A stretch of DNA of 64,000 nucleotides from Hippophae tibetana (GCA_037013495.1 CM072807.1:3321001-3385000), one strand, 5' to 3'; positions 27,791 to 38,375 are shown, counted from the stretch's first letter. The notes: a model not told the origin generated them from the letters alone. Numbers and translations are program-made.

Positions 27791-28302
27791 AACTATCATA
27801 TTCCTATCAAATAAATGATAAATAGATATATACTCATTTCATTTTCTATTCTAATAGCCATTATAGAAGTAAGAAGACACCTATAAATGGTTTGGATAGG
27901 ATTGGATAAAAAAATTAAAATCCACGACTTGTGATAGATTGGGTTAAGGGTTAACATTTTTAAAATATAATAATTTTTATATTTATCTATAGATGGTATA
28001 AGTATTTTTTTTATAATTATAAAATAATTTTACTATATTCAATCAAAATTTAACATTTATTACATAAATTTTGAGTTACAAACTTATAATATATAGAATT
28101 TTTATTAATTTTTTTATGTAATTATAAAAAATATCATTTAATAAATTGTATGGATTTATCTAAATCTAATCAATGTATAATATATATAGTAGATCCATTT
28201 GAATGACGGTAATATGCAGAAATAAATAAAATTCATAATCTATATAAATTAGATAAAATAAAATTATAAATTAATAAATTGTAGAAGCTTTAAAACCAGT
28301 AA

Positions 28303-28313
28303 CTTTGAGATGG
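28303..28313. repeat. Candidate 11-bp target-site duplication, left copy
   Basis: CTTTGAGATGG here is repeated exactly at 36059-36069, directly at the other end of the caulimovirid block. Chance identity of 11 bases at both outer margins is unlikely but not excluded in AT-rich DNA. Confidence 0.6.
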
Positions 28314-28450
28314 AATAAAATCAAAAATACCCCCAAGGTTTAAGGAATCTTCAGAAATACCCTTCAGGTTTAGAAAAATTCAAAAATACCCTTAAAACAT
28401 AACAGAGGTTAAAATTAACACTTATCAGGAATACCCCTAAGGTATATATA
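28314..28450. repeat. Left-end degenerate AAATACCC...AAGGTTT repeats
   Basis: Four spaced variants occur: CAAAAATACCCCCAAGGTTT, GAAATACCCTTCAGGTTTAG, CAAAAATACCCTTAAAACAT and GGAATACCCCTAAGGT. Matching motifs in inverse orientation occur at the right end (36.00-36.05 kb). This pattern resembles the ends of nonautonomous DNA transposons more than viral sequence. Confidence 0.65.
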
Positions 28451-28458
28451 TAAAAAAA

Positions 28459-29409
28459 ATGGAAGAGGAAACAAACCAAGAAATATTGGATATAGAAATA
28501 GAAGACATCTCAGGATGTTTTTCACAAGAAATGGTAATAAGTAAAAAGAAATTTGAAGAAATTCAAAAAGCAAAATTAAACCTAAAAGAAGAAGAGGGAT
28601 TTAAAGACCCATCATTTTTATTAAGGAAAATATTTCCTAGAAAAAACATAATTTATTATAGTATAAGTAATAAAGAAATGAGTATTAAAATTACAGATGC
28701 AAAAGGAAGGTATAACATACCATTAATTGATAAAGAAACTATAGTAAACAAATTATCAAAAATCCCTAGTAAGGATAAAGGAAAAATTGGATACATCCAT
28801 TTAGGAGGAATTCAAATACTAATAAAAGCTCATTTCAGAGAAGGAATAGATACACCAATAAAAATAGTGTTGCTAGACAACAGAATAGTAAATAGACAAG
28901 ATGCTTTATTAGGAATGATCCATGGAAATTTAGGATACCAAAAACTAAAGTTTACAGCATATCCTAGATTTGCTATAAATATACAAGATAAAAATTTAAA
29001 CCAAGTACTAAGCCTAGCTTATGAATTCGAAAGAGGAGATTTAATGAAAGAAGGAAATCACCCATTTTCAATACACTATCTAGTGGCATATTCTTTAACA
29101 AATAGTCATAATAGTTCAATATATGGACAAAATGAATTTATAGAAATAGATAAAACCTTTAAGGAACTAGGAAAAATAATAAAACCAGAAATACTAACTA
29201 ACTTTGAAATACCAGAAGAATGGAATTTAGATATTAAAGAAAAACCCTTAATAACGGGAAGAAATAATAAAACTAATAGCATACCTAGATTTACTTTTAT
29301 AGATCAGGAAGAAGAAACTTCTAATCAAGAAGTTAAAAAACTAGAAAATGAAGTTAAAATAATGAAGGCATTAGTCCATGACTGCATATTAGGAAAAAAT
29401 CATGTTTAA
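28459..29409 (+). CDS. Caulimovirid movement protein (fossil)
   Basis: An open frame of 316 residues, the size of Caulimovirus movement proteins (~320-330). It has the 30K-superfamily pattern around GKIGYIHLGGIQILIKAHF, followed by IKIVLLDNRIVN and a GNLGYQKLKFTAYPRFAI block containing the family's conserved core. Such proteins form tubules through plasmodesmata in exogenous relatives. It is the first gene of the element, beginning about 145 bases from the left margin. Part of an endogenous copy; expression unknown. Confidence 0.85.
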   Translation: MEEETNQEILDIEIEDISGCFSQEMVISKKKFEEIQKAKLNLKEEEGFKDPSFLLRKIFPRKNIIYYSISNKEMSIKITDAKGRYNIPLIDKETIVNKLSKIPSKDKGKIGYIHLGGIQILIKAHFREGIDTPIKIVLLDNRIVNRQDALLGMIHGNLGYQKLKFTAYPRFAINIQDKNLNQVLSLAYEFERGDLMKEGNHPFSIHYLVAYSLTNSHNSSIYGQNEFIEIDKTFKELGKIIKPEILTNFEIPEEWNLDIKEKPLITGRNNKTNSIPRFTFIDQEEETSNQEVKKLENEVKIMKALVHDCILGKNHV

Positions 29410-29803
29410 AGAAAAAATAAAAGATATACATTTAGAAATAAATGGAAGCCTAGTAGGAGTGGCAAAGAATCAAGTAATATTATTTGAAACTATACAATTA
29501 TTAATAGAGGAAATGGATTTAGTCCAGGAATCAAACACAAAATATTTAAAATAAATAATAGATATACAAGGAGAATTATTAAAAGAAATAAAAGAGTATA
29601 GTTGTAATAAACTACAACAAAATATGCATAAGGAATTTTCAGAATTAAGGAAAGATGTATACAATCTAAGAATAGATCATAAATACGATCCTTTAGAAGG
29701 ATTAAAAGAGGAACCGCCAACAAAATCAGATTCTTTGATTCCTAAAAATGAGAAAAGGAAAAATGAGGAACAATCTAAGAACAAAGAAATAATTATTCCA
29801 AAT
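29402..29803 (+). CDS. Small coiled-coil protein region, virion-associated-protein-like (fossil)
   Basis: The region overlaps the end of the movement gene and precedes the coat gene, the place of the Caulimovirus ORF III virion-associated protein. The amino-terminal part has a heptad-like hydrophobic pattern; the carboxyl part is lysine- and glutamate-rich. Size and position fit, but sequence identity to known family members is not evident by eye. The region is not fully intact. Confidence 0.5.
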
Positions 29804-29805
29804 TA

Positions 29806-31323
29806 ATGGAATATAGAAAGAAATTAGAAAAAGAATTCATGAACCCTGAAAATAAGGATATAGAAACATTGGTAAAATTGTTAACATTAACCAATGAAGA
29901 AATAGAAGAACATTACATCGGAAAACTTTGTACCAACAAAGAAGAAGATGATATGACAATAATCAGTGAAACTGATTCAGAACCAGAAAATATGACCCCA
30001 AAAGGTCATATGAAACCAATTTCATTACCAGTCCCTTACCAGGAAGAAACATCTGACCCTCATAGGGAAGAAAGAAATAGACAAAGATCAGAACAACCTG
30101 ATAATACATATAGAAGAAGACAACCACCTAAAATGGAGGAAGGGTTGCATTGGGGAACTAGAAGTAGTATCCCACCAGAGTTTAAACTCCATGATAATTA
30201 TAAATCTGAACTCTTAAACCTAGATTGTATAAGAGATAGGAAAAAAGCTCTAGATGAATGGTCTAGTGGAATGAGTGTTCTCATACAAACTTCTCCAACT
30301 ACACAAACAAATCCTTCAACTTGTAGAGTGCTTATAGCACATAAAATGACAGGAAATGTAAAAGTTTGGTTTTCAAACTTAACAGATCAACAACATTTAT
30401 TAATGCAAGGAAATGCTTCCACAAGAAGAGAATATTTAGATACAGTAATAAATGAAATATACAAGGAATTTATAGGGGAAGATAAAGGAAGAACTATCAC
30501 TGAGTCCAGTGAAAATGAAATCAATGAAGCTAAATGGCATCTAACAAATATGGAAATTTGTAACATGTGTTATATAGATTCTTTTATTTGTGAATATGAA
30601 ATGTACTACCATAAATTACCACCCTCTATTCAAACAATCTATAAAGAAATGTTTTTTCAAAAATTACCAGGAACATTATATAAAACTTTAACAGAAAATT
30701 GGGAACAAAGGAATAGAGAAACTATACCAGATACTCTAGAAGGAAGAATAAGAAATCTTAGAGATTGGATCATTATAAAATGCCAAGAAAGGAAAGAATA
30801 CAAACAAATAAGAGGAAATGATAAAATTTGTTGTGATACAAGAGATTTTAGAATGCCAGGAAAATATGGATGCAATATAAAATCCTATAAACAAAAATAT
30901 AAAAAATATAAGAGATTTAAAAAATATAAATTTAGGAAACAAAATTTCCAAAAATATAAAAAGAGATTCAACAAAGAAAACTACAAGAAAAGATATTTCA
31001 GAAGAAAGGTTTATAAACCTTCTGAAAAAAGGAATTATTGCCCTTCAGGGAAAAAGAAATGCAGATGTTGGATCTGTAATGAGGAAGGACACTATGCAAA
31101 TGAATGTCCAAATAGACTTCAACATAAAAAAGAATTTAAAAAGGAATTTTCACAGAAAGCAAAAATCCTAGAAGAAGCTTTTAAGATGGAATTAGAACCA
31201 ATTGAGGAATCTGATATAGATGATACTTACAGTATTTATCTATTAGAAGAAACTGAAGAAGAAATAACTGACTCAGAATATGAACATTCGGATCAGGAAT
31301 ACTCTTCATCAGAAAATGAATGA
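29806..31323 (+). CDS. Caulimovirid coat protein with CCHC zinc knuckle (fossil)
   Basis: 505 residues, close to Caulimovirus coat precursors (~490). It has an acidic amino terminus, a central capsid core, a very lysine-rich stretch (KYKKYKRFKKYKFRKQNFQK) and a zinc knuckle CRCWICNEEGHYANECP. The carboxyl end is acidic and serine-rich. This acidic-core-basic-CCHC-acidic layout is characteristic of the family's coat proteins, which package the viral DNA. Confidence 0.9.
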   Translation: MEYRKKLEKEFMNPENKDIETLVKLLTLTNEEIEEHYIGKLCTNKEEDDMTIISETDSEPENMTPKGHMKPISLPVPYQEETSDPHREERNRQRSEQPDNTYRRRQPPKMEEGLHWGTRSSIPPEFKLHDNYKSELLNLDCIRDRKKALDEWSSGMSVLIQTSPTTQTNPSTCRVLIAHKMTGNVKVWFSNLTDQQHLLMQGNASTRREYLDTVINEIYKEFIGEDKGRTITESSENEINEAKWHLTNMEICNMCYIDSFICEYEMYYHKLPPSIQTIYKEMFFQKLPGTLYKTLTENWEQRNRETIPDTLEGRIRNLRDWIIIKCQERKEYKQIRGNDKICCDTRDFRMPGKYGCNIKSYKQKYKKYKRFKKYKFRKQNFQKYKKRFNKENYKKRYFRRKVYKPSEKRNYCPSGKKKCRCWICNEEGHYANECPNRLQHKKEFKKEFSQKAKILEEAFKMELEPIEESDIDDTYSIYLLEETEEEITDSEYEHSDQEYSSSENE

Positions 31324-33300
31324 TTTGTATAGTATTACAAATCCGAATAGTACTTACATCAAAGTAGGACTAAAATTTAAAGGTTATAACACCTATCATT
31401 TACATGCATATATAGATACAGGAGCTAGTATGTGTGTTGCTAGTAAATATGTATTTCCATAGGACAACTGGAAACAAGCACCAAAAGATTTAATTGTAAG
31501 AATTGCTAATAATACTACAATAAAACTTAATCAAGTATTAAAAGATACTGATATAATAATAGGAGGAGAAAACTTTCATATTCCTACGATATATCAACAG
31601 GAAACAGGTGTAGACTTGTTAATAGGAAATAATTTCTTAAATTTATACCAACCTTTCACACAACATTTGGACAAAATAAGTCTTACAACCTTAGAAGGAG
31701 ATACAATATATGTCTCTAAAGTAAGGAAAGCTCTAACTGTCTCCAACCCAACTTTTATGCAACAACATAAAAAACGAAAACGTGGTGAGATAGAAGACCA
31801 ACAAAAACAGAAACCCTGTTTAGAAAATATTTCATTAGATATAGAGGAAAAACAAAACTCTTTTCTTAATGAAATACAGGAAGATAAAGCCCTAACAGGC
31901 ATCAAAAGACTATTAAAAACAGTCAGTTCAGAAAATCCTTTGGATCCAAAAATAAATAAAACTAAGACAAAAGTCAAAATAGAATTAAAAGATCCTAACA
32001 AGGTCATAAGAGTAAAACCAATGATTTATACTCCAGAAGATAGGATTGAATTTGGAAAACAAATTGAAGAACTTTTGGAATTAAAAGTCATAATACCAAG
32101 TAATTCACCTCACTCTAGTCCAACATTTTTAGTTGAAAAAGAAGCTGAGAAAAGAAGAGGAAAAAAGAGAATGGTAATAAACTTCAAGGCATTAAATAAA
32201 GAAACCATTGATGATGGATACTTCATTCCAAAAAAGGAAGAACTACTATCATTAATAAAAGGGAAAAAATATTTCTCTAGTTTTGATTGCAAAAGTGGAT
32301 TTTGGCAAATAAGATTAGATGAAGAATCCCAGAAATTAACGGCATTCAGTTGCCCCCAAGGACAATTCCAATGGACAGTTATACCATTTGGATTAAAGCA
32401 AGCTCCAGGTATTTTTCAAAGATATATGGACAACATTTTTAAAAAATTACAAGATATTTGCTGTGTTTACATAGATGATATTTTGGTCTTCAGTAATGAA
32501 TTAAATAAACATTATTTGGATATTATCAATATATTACAAGAATGTAGAAAAGAAGGTATTGTACTCTCTGAAAAGAAGGCAGTACTTGCTCAGCAAAAAA
32601 TCAAATACTTAGGATTAGAAATTGAGGATGGAAAACATAATCTACAACCTCATATATTAAATAATATTCAAGGTTTTCCTAGTGAATTAAAAGATAAAAA
32701 TCAATTACAAAGATTTTTAGGATGCTTAACATATGCAGAAGCCTATATCAAGAAACTTGCAGAAATGCGAAAACCATTACAAGCAAAATTAAAAAAAGAT
32801 CATGTCTGGAAATGGACAGAAGAAGATACTCTATATATGGATAAAGTAAAGGCAAAAATAAAAAATTTACCAACTTTATACCATCCAAGACCAGATGATA
32901 AAATGATAATTGAAACAGATGCTTCACAAGAATATTGGGGAGCAGTCCTTAAAGCAAGAGTAGATGACAAAGATGAATATCTTTGCAGATACACATCAGG
33001 GTCTTTCCAAGGACCAGAATTAAATTACCATAGTAATGAAAAAGAATACTTAGCTGTTAAAAAAGCTATTAAGAAATTTGCAATATATGTTATAAGTTCT
33101 AGATTCATTATCAGGACAGATAACAAGAATTTTGGTTATTTCTTAAGAACTAATATTGCAGGAGATTATAAACAAGGAAGACTAATCAGATGGCAACAAT
33201 GGTTCAACCATTACAATTTTGATGTTGAACATCTTCCAGGACATAAAAACAGTTTAGCTGATGCTCTTACCAGAGAATTGGCACCCCTAACTATTTTTAT
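31300..33300 (+). CDS. Caulimovirid protease-reverse transcriptase-RNase H region (fossil)
   Basis: It begins near the end of the coat gene with an aspartic protease motif (DTGAS). The reverse transcriptase has FDCKSGFWQI, PFGLKQAPGIFQ and the catalytic CVYIDDILVFS motif. RNase H follows with ETDASQEYWGAVL, NEKEYLAVK and a late HLPGHKNSLADALTRE motif. Together these identify an Ortervirales polymerase of Caulimoviridae type without an integrase. The region is nearly but not fully intact. The frame continues directly into the transactivator-like domain. Confidence 0.92.
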
Positions 33301-34843
33301 GATTGCAGGAATGGAACATCTTGATATAAAAATCAAGATAAAAGAAAAGGAGATAAAAATCCTACAGGAACAACTCGAGTTGCTATATCTTGAGAAATCT
33401 CTTAAGGAGAAACAGGAAGAACTTAATTGTTCAAAACAAAGCATAACCTCGAAAGAGGAATCTTTGTTAATAAAACAGGAAGAACTTAATTGTTCAAAAC
33501 AAAGCATAAACTCGAAAGAGGAATCTTTGTTAATAAAACAGGAAGAACTTAATTGTTCAAAACAAAGCATAAACTCAAAAGAGGAATCTTTGTTAAAAAA
33601 GGAAGAACCTAACAGTTCACAAAAAACTTCTAAACCCAATTGGGCAGATGAAGTAGAAAAAGAAGAACAGAAAAAAGTCTATGTGGTCTATAATGGCCCA
33701 AAACAAGGAATTTATAACAACTGGGCAGAAGCCAGCAAATCTATTCTAGGAATCAGTGGAGTAACTCACAGAGCCTTCACCAACAGAATAGAAGCAGAAG
33801 GTAGTTATGCCAACTACAAAGCACCAAAGCTAATAACTCCAGAGGAGATAGTAAGGAATTATTCTGAGGTACTACAACAGCAACCAACAATTCCAAGCAG
33901 ATTGACAAATCTCGGAAAAATAGTAAGGCCTACAGTGCTATATAGAGAAACATCTCCATCAGAGACATCAAAAACAACAAGACATTCAGTGTTATTCATG
34001 GAAACATCTCCTAGAACTACACCAATCATTGAAGATGAAAAAGACCAATACAGGAACCTCAGCAAACCACAATGGTTAAATCTCTATAATTTAGCCAGAA
34101 AATCTACCCAAGAACATATTGAAGATATGAAATTCTATACTACAGACAAGAAATTTCCTGCAGGTAGTAAAATCAACATATTGGAAGGAGCTGATCCAAT
34201 TTTTGTCTATAAAGCATTTCATGCAGGATTAATAGAAAATATTTATCCAGGAATTAATTTAAGTGAATTAAATTATTTCCCAGAAAACTTTAAAAGAGCA
34301 ATAAAGAATTTCCGAAGGAAAATTAAAGCAGGTGATAAACCTGTTTATCTTAGATTTTTTAGTTCATTAATGGACTGGAATGAAGAAGGAAGTATTAGTC
34401 CCTACCACTTCATCAAGATAGGGATTTCCAACACAAACAGAGAAGTTCCCAAACCAAGGGCACTTCCAGAAAAGGAATTCAACGCAGAAGAACTCTGTGT
34501 ATTAAGAGGACAAATGCTAAGCCAAATTTACTATGAACTCAGAAAGATCGACAATTCTACTGAGATTAAAGTAAATTATTCAACTAGTAAAGTTCTTATC
34601 ATTTCTCACAGCAGCATGGCTCTGTCAGAAGAAGATGGTGAAAAAATCACCAAATATGAAACTAATTTTAATTGTAACGGCCTAGAAATTGGTCAAGAAA
34701 CCAGGAAGGTATTTTGCTTTTACGCCAGAAAATCCACCAAAGACCATAGATGCATTCTCTGCATCAAAGATCGAGAAGATGAAGATGCGTCATCATCAAC
34801 GTCATCAAAGGAACCGTCGGCAGAAAACAACAAAGAAGAATAA
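33300..34843 (+). CDS. Caulimovirid transactivator/viroplasmin-like domain (fossil)
   Basis: It follows RNase H in the same open frame. A charged coiled-coil segment with three 21-residue repeats leads into YVVYNGPKQGIYNNWAEA, the hallmark of the Caulimovirus P6 (transactivator/viroplasmin) RNase H1-like fold. Next come a FYTTDKKF...AFHAGLIENIYPGINL block and GISNTNREVP, also P6-like. P6 proteins promote reinitiation on polycistronic RNA and form viral factories. In Caulimovirus, P6 is its own gene with its own promoter, so this continuous arrangement is unusual. Confidence 0.85.
33419..33607 (+). repeat. Three tandem 63-bp (21-codon) repeats
   Basis: Units begin at 33419, 33482 and 33545 and encode variants of ELNCSKQSIxSKEESLLIKQ. 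The reading frame is kept through all three, and the repeats form a charged, probably coiled-coil linker between RNase H and the transactivator-like domain. Confidence 0.95.
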
Positions 34844-35020
34844 AGCAAGCAGTTGTCGGCAGAAGACTACAAAAGAAATAAAGATGTAGACCCCACATCT
34901 TAGTCGGCAGCATATGCCAAGGAAAAAAGTAACGGCTATCCTTTAAAGAGGAAAAGCAGATGAATTATTAAAGCAAGGGTAAAATAATAATTTAGTCTTG
35001 TAAACAGGGATTCCTTATTC

Positions 35021-35028
35021 TATAAAAG
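35021..35028 (+). promoter_or_regulatory. Pregenome (35S-type) promoter TATA box
   Basis: TATAAAAG lies ~180 bases after the transactivator region. About 30 bases downstream is AAGGACACGG, resembling the GAGGACACG start region of the cauliflower mosaic virus 35S RNA. Poly(A) signal and leader follow in the expected order. Confidence 0.7.
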
Positions 35029-35208
35029 GAACTCTTATTATCATAACAAGGACACGGAAAAAATACAGAGCTCTCTACTCTAAAAAACTCTAGAAAACCT
35101 CTCTAGAAAACCCACAACCAACTATGTTGTACCCAGTAATTATGAGCGGCTAAGTAACCCTTTCAAGGTTCTTAGTTAGCTTTAAGTTGTAATAATTATT
35201 ATATCTTG

Positions 35209-35214
35209 AATAAA
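35209..35214 (+). terminator. Pregenomic RNA poly(A) signal
   Basis: AATAAA lies ~185 bases downstream of the TATA box, matching the caulimovirid design in which the signal is bypassed on the first pass and used on the second. The surrounding stretch is conserved in the two minus-strand fragments. Confidence 0.6.
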
Positions 35215-35494
35215 ATGGAGTTCTATTACTCTTCTCCAGTAAGTCAACTATTGGACACCATACATGTACGGATGCAGAAAGCTCACCGTTACCAGAAGGG
35301 TGTTGAGGTTTGAGCAAAGCTGAGGCATAACAGGTGTAACAAAAGAAGACGAACAGAAGAGAAGACCGTGGTGGACCCATTAAATTCAGGTATGATGATT
35401 ATAGACTTAAGCTAATTAAGGATCTTGATTGTTGAAATATTCGCTTATAACAAGGTATAATAAATTTTAACAGGAAAATAAGATTTAAACAAAT

Positions 35495-35758
35495 ATGAAT
35501 ATTGAATCATTAGTACATAAATTAGAACTGTTAGATTTAACAAATGAAAGAGTAATTTTTAATTTCAAAAGACAATTAATAGAATCAGGATTAGCATTAA
35601 GTAACCAACATAATGAAGAACATAACATATTATGCAACTGTAATAAATACAGAAGAAAATTAGATCTATACAGGAAAATAATAAGTTTTTTAAATAATCT
35701 ATTATCACCAATCAATATACAAAGACCGTCAAATAGGTCAATTCTAACTCCAGATTAG
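35495..35758 (+). CDS. Small leader ORF upstream of the primer site (fossil)
   Basis: 87 codons beginning MNIESLVHKLELL and rich in Leu, Asn and Lys, with a CNCNKYRRKLDLYRKI segment. It occupies the long leader between poly(A) signal and primer-binding site. No family recognised. Caulimovirids often have small ORFs in this leader, where they affect ribosome shunting; whether this one is coding is uncertain. Confidence 0.4.
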   Translation: MNIESLVHKLELLDLTNERVIFNFKRQLIESGLALSNQHNEEHNILCNCNKYRRKLDLYRKIISFLNNLLSPINIQRPSNRSILTPD

Positions 35759-35802
35759 AAATAATAACAATTAATCCGCAATTGAATCAATCCGTTGTAA
35801 AA

Positions 35803-35844
35803 TGGTATCAGAGCCAAGGAATAGTAAAAATGGTATCAGAGCCA
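35803..35844 (+). promoter_or_regulatory. Tandemly doubled tRNA-Met primer-binding site
   Basis: TGGTATCAGAGCCAAGGAAT occurs at 35803 and again at 35831, 28 bases apart. The sequence complements the 3' end of plant initiator tRNA-Met, the caulimovirid minus-strand primer. A third degenerate CCAAGGAATATTAAAAAT follows. Exogenous caulimoviruses normally have a single site. Confidence 0.85.
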
Positions 35845-35849
35845 AGGAA

Positions 35850-36069
35850 TAGTAAAAATAGTAAAAATCCAAGGAATATTAAAAATTCAATAAATTGAAA
35901 AATTTAATGAATAGTAAAATTTCAATGAATAGTAAAATTAAACAGGAATAGTAATAGACAGAGGATTAACACTGTCAAGTGCATTTGTGATATTAAATGA
36001 ACCCCAAGGGCATAATTGAAAATATAACAAACCTTAAGGGCAATTTAGAAAATGATCCCTTTGAGATGG
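35850..36069. repeat. Right-end repeats and right copy of the 11-bp direct repeat
   Basis: A run of GAATAGTAAAAT-like repeats (35.85-35.96 kb) gives way to ACCCCAAGGGCATAATTGAA and AAACCTTAAGGGCAATTTAG, the inverse of the left-end AAATACCC/AAGGTTT motifs. It ends with CTTTGAGATGG at 36059-36069, the same 11 bases as at the left margin. Confidence 0.6.
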
Positions 36070-37951
36070 TCGATACTTGTCCTTTTTACCTTGCATTATT
36101 GCATGACATACTTTAACAATAATAAAATGAAAAAAAAAGTAAAAGAAAAAAAAACTTTTAACCAATTAATACACAACAAATATAATATAATGTTTTTCTT
36201 TTGAAATTGTCTACAACTTGTTTAAAGCTAGAGAATATATAACTTTAAAGGTAGCACTATTATCATATAATTTTTTATTAATGTTAGAGTAATTTTTTTA
36301 AATCTTAATTTAGAAAGGCTTGGGTATGGAATTAATATTTAACTGTTCTAATATTAATTTTTTTCCTGTCCAAAAAATAACAATTCCTAATTAAATTGTA
36401 CAGTAGCATGTGACCATATTAAACCAGTCGCATCCTATTCATAATTATCATTCAATGAAGTTAGTGTCCATTAAATTGAATAAGATTAGTGTATATATAT
36501 ATATATACGGTTCATTTTTCACATGATACAAAAACTTCTTTATAGATTTAAAGGAGAAATCAAGGAGGAGAGGAACATGGTGGTCAATGCTCATAAGGAG
36601 GAAAATCCTTGGACATTATCCAAAAATAATAATAATTTTTAAAAAAATAATATTATAAAACACATAATTTTTTATTTGTGCAAAGATTTTGATACAGTTG
36701 AGCTAATGAAAATTATTAATATCATATAAATTTATATTCATATTTACATTTTCGTAAATTATGATTGGATACATGTTTAAGATTTAAAAAAAATTAAATA
36801 ACTTTTATTTATTTATAAAATTATTTAATGTTATAATTTTTATCATTACAAATATGAATGTAATTTATATTGAATGAAGTGTATTATAAATCAATTTATT
36901 TTATAAATGAATCACTTTAATCACTTTCTTTTTAAGGAGTTACCTCAAGTCATTTTGTTTGAAAAATAAAAAATTACTGTTATTTATATTATTATATTTA
37001 AATCAGGAAAAAAATATATCCATAAGAATTAATGTCATTTTATTATGTATATAATTTTTTAAGTTATTTTTAACACAAAAATGTTATGCTAACGAATATC
37101 TTATATTATATGTTAGTTTTTTAACAAAAATAAACTTCATAAAGCTATATATATTAGTGTAAAAAAATTTAAAAAGGCTGGCAGAAAAAGAAAATGAATA
37201 ATTAATTTCTAAAAATTTCGATTATTATTGATAATATAAATTAAAGTTAATTTATTTATTTTTAAAAATAAAATAACCTGGTTATTCATTTTAAAAAATT
37301 AAAAATAAAAACATCTAAGTTATATTACCATATCATTTCTGTTGCCCTAAAATGATGAAATTAAAAGATAATTAAAGCATTTTTTTGTAATGTTTTTTAA
37401 TATATAATTAACATTCTTATTAATTTCAAATACAAACCAAAAAGCAATTAAAACTGAAGAACATATTGGCAGAGATCTCGTGCGTTGACTGGAGAGTTTA
37501 ATGTAAGAGCTAGCTATCTAGCTAGATGACACTGACTACCTCTTGCTATCTATTTACTAGCACTTTGGATCAACGTTACTTTTTTTTTTTTTTGGGTTAA
37601 ATTTTTTGAAAAAACAAAGTGTATATTCTTGACTTCTGCACTAATGTTATTTTATCATATTTCTTGTGTACACTTTCTATATAATATGTTTATTCATAAC
37701 CCTAAAGAGGTTTGCTTACATTTTTTTACATATATTATTATTCTACGAGGATGTAGCTTTTTGGCAGCATCTAAAAATATTTTATATTTGACAATTTCAC
37801 AAATAATAGACAATTTATTATTACATTTTTAATGTCGATCAGTCTTTTAATTAATTATTCTTGCAAAACATAGAATAAAAGACGTTAAAAAATTTAACAT
37901 CAATTTATGTAAATTAAATATTTTTGTATATGATGGTTTTTTTCTCATATA
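36070..37951. other. AT-rich intergenic stretch
   Basis: No gene or element recognised. It holds an (AT)n run near 36.495-36.51 kb and poly-T/A tracts. Confidence 0.6.
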
Positions 37952-38375
37952 TAGGAATATGTACGGGGACGGGCGGGGACGGTTTTTGATATAACCGTCC
38001 CCGAACCGAATTATATAACCTATAACCGAAACCGCCCGAAAACCGTTACGATTCGGAGACGGTTTTTTACCCGCGGGTAACGGTTCGGGACGGTTATGAA
38101 AAAAACCCCGAAAAAAAACCGAAATATATATATAATTTAATTTATTAAATATATATAATTAATTTTTTATTTATAATTTAATTAATTAAATATAATTAAT
38201 TTCGGGTACGAGCGGGTACGGTTTTTAGTATAACCGTAACCGAATCGTAACCGTTGTTTCATATTCGGTTTTTATCTGAAACCGTCCCTGTCCCCGAATT
38301 TTACCGGTTAAAAACCGAACCGTCGGTTCGGATAACCGTGGATAACCGAACCCGCGGTTTTTTTGCCCATCCCTA
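37952..38375. mobile_element. hAT-like nonautonomous element (MITE)
   Basis: The left end TAGGAATATGTACGGGGACG and the reverse complement of the right end, TAGGGATGGGCAAAAAAACC, resemble the TAGGGATG-type ends of plant hAT elements. Flanking 8-mers CTCATATA and TTCAAATA match at six of eight positions, consistent with an aged 8-bp hAT target duplication. The arms are GC-rich with many CGGTT/AACCG motifs and the core is AT-rich, so it can fold into a long hairpin. No transposase encoded. Confidence 0.65.

Larger units (their letters stand above)
28303..36069 (+). mobile_element. Endogenous caulimovirid (plant pararetrovirus fossil), nearly whole
   Basis: About one genome unit (7.7 kb; exogenous caulimoviruses are near 8 kb) in the order movement protein, small coiled-coil protein, coat protein, PR-RT-RNase H, transactivator/viroplasmin-like domain, pregenome promoter, poly(A) signal, leader with a small ORF, and primer site. 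Separate movement and coat genes together with a transactivator domain point to the Caulimovirus/Soymovirus-like side of Caulimoviridae rather than badna-, florendo-, petu- or cavemovirus types. It looks nearly intact with about two breaks, so insertion is relatively young compared with the flanking fragments. The linear form is opened close to the primer-binding site. It is flanked by CTTTGAGATGG direct repeats and by inverted AAATACCC/AAGGTTT motifs. Confidence 0.92.

Noticed and set aside
33211-33639. Minus-strand 142-codon frame with repeated FEFMLCFEQLSSS text
   Set aside because: Antisense shadow of the in-frame triplication in the viral linker.
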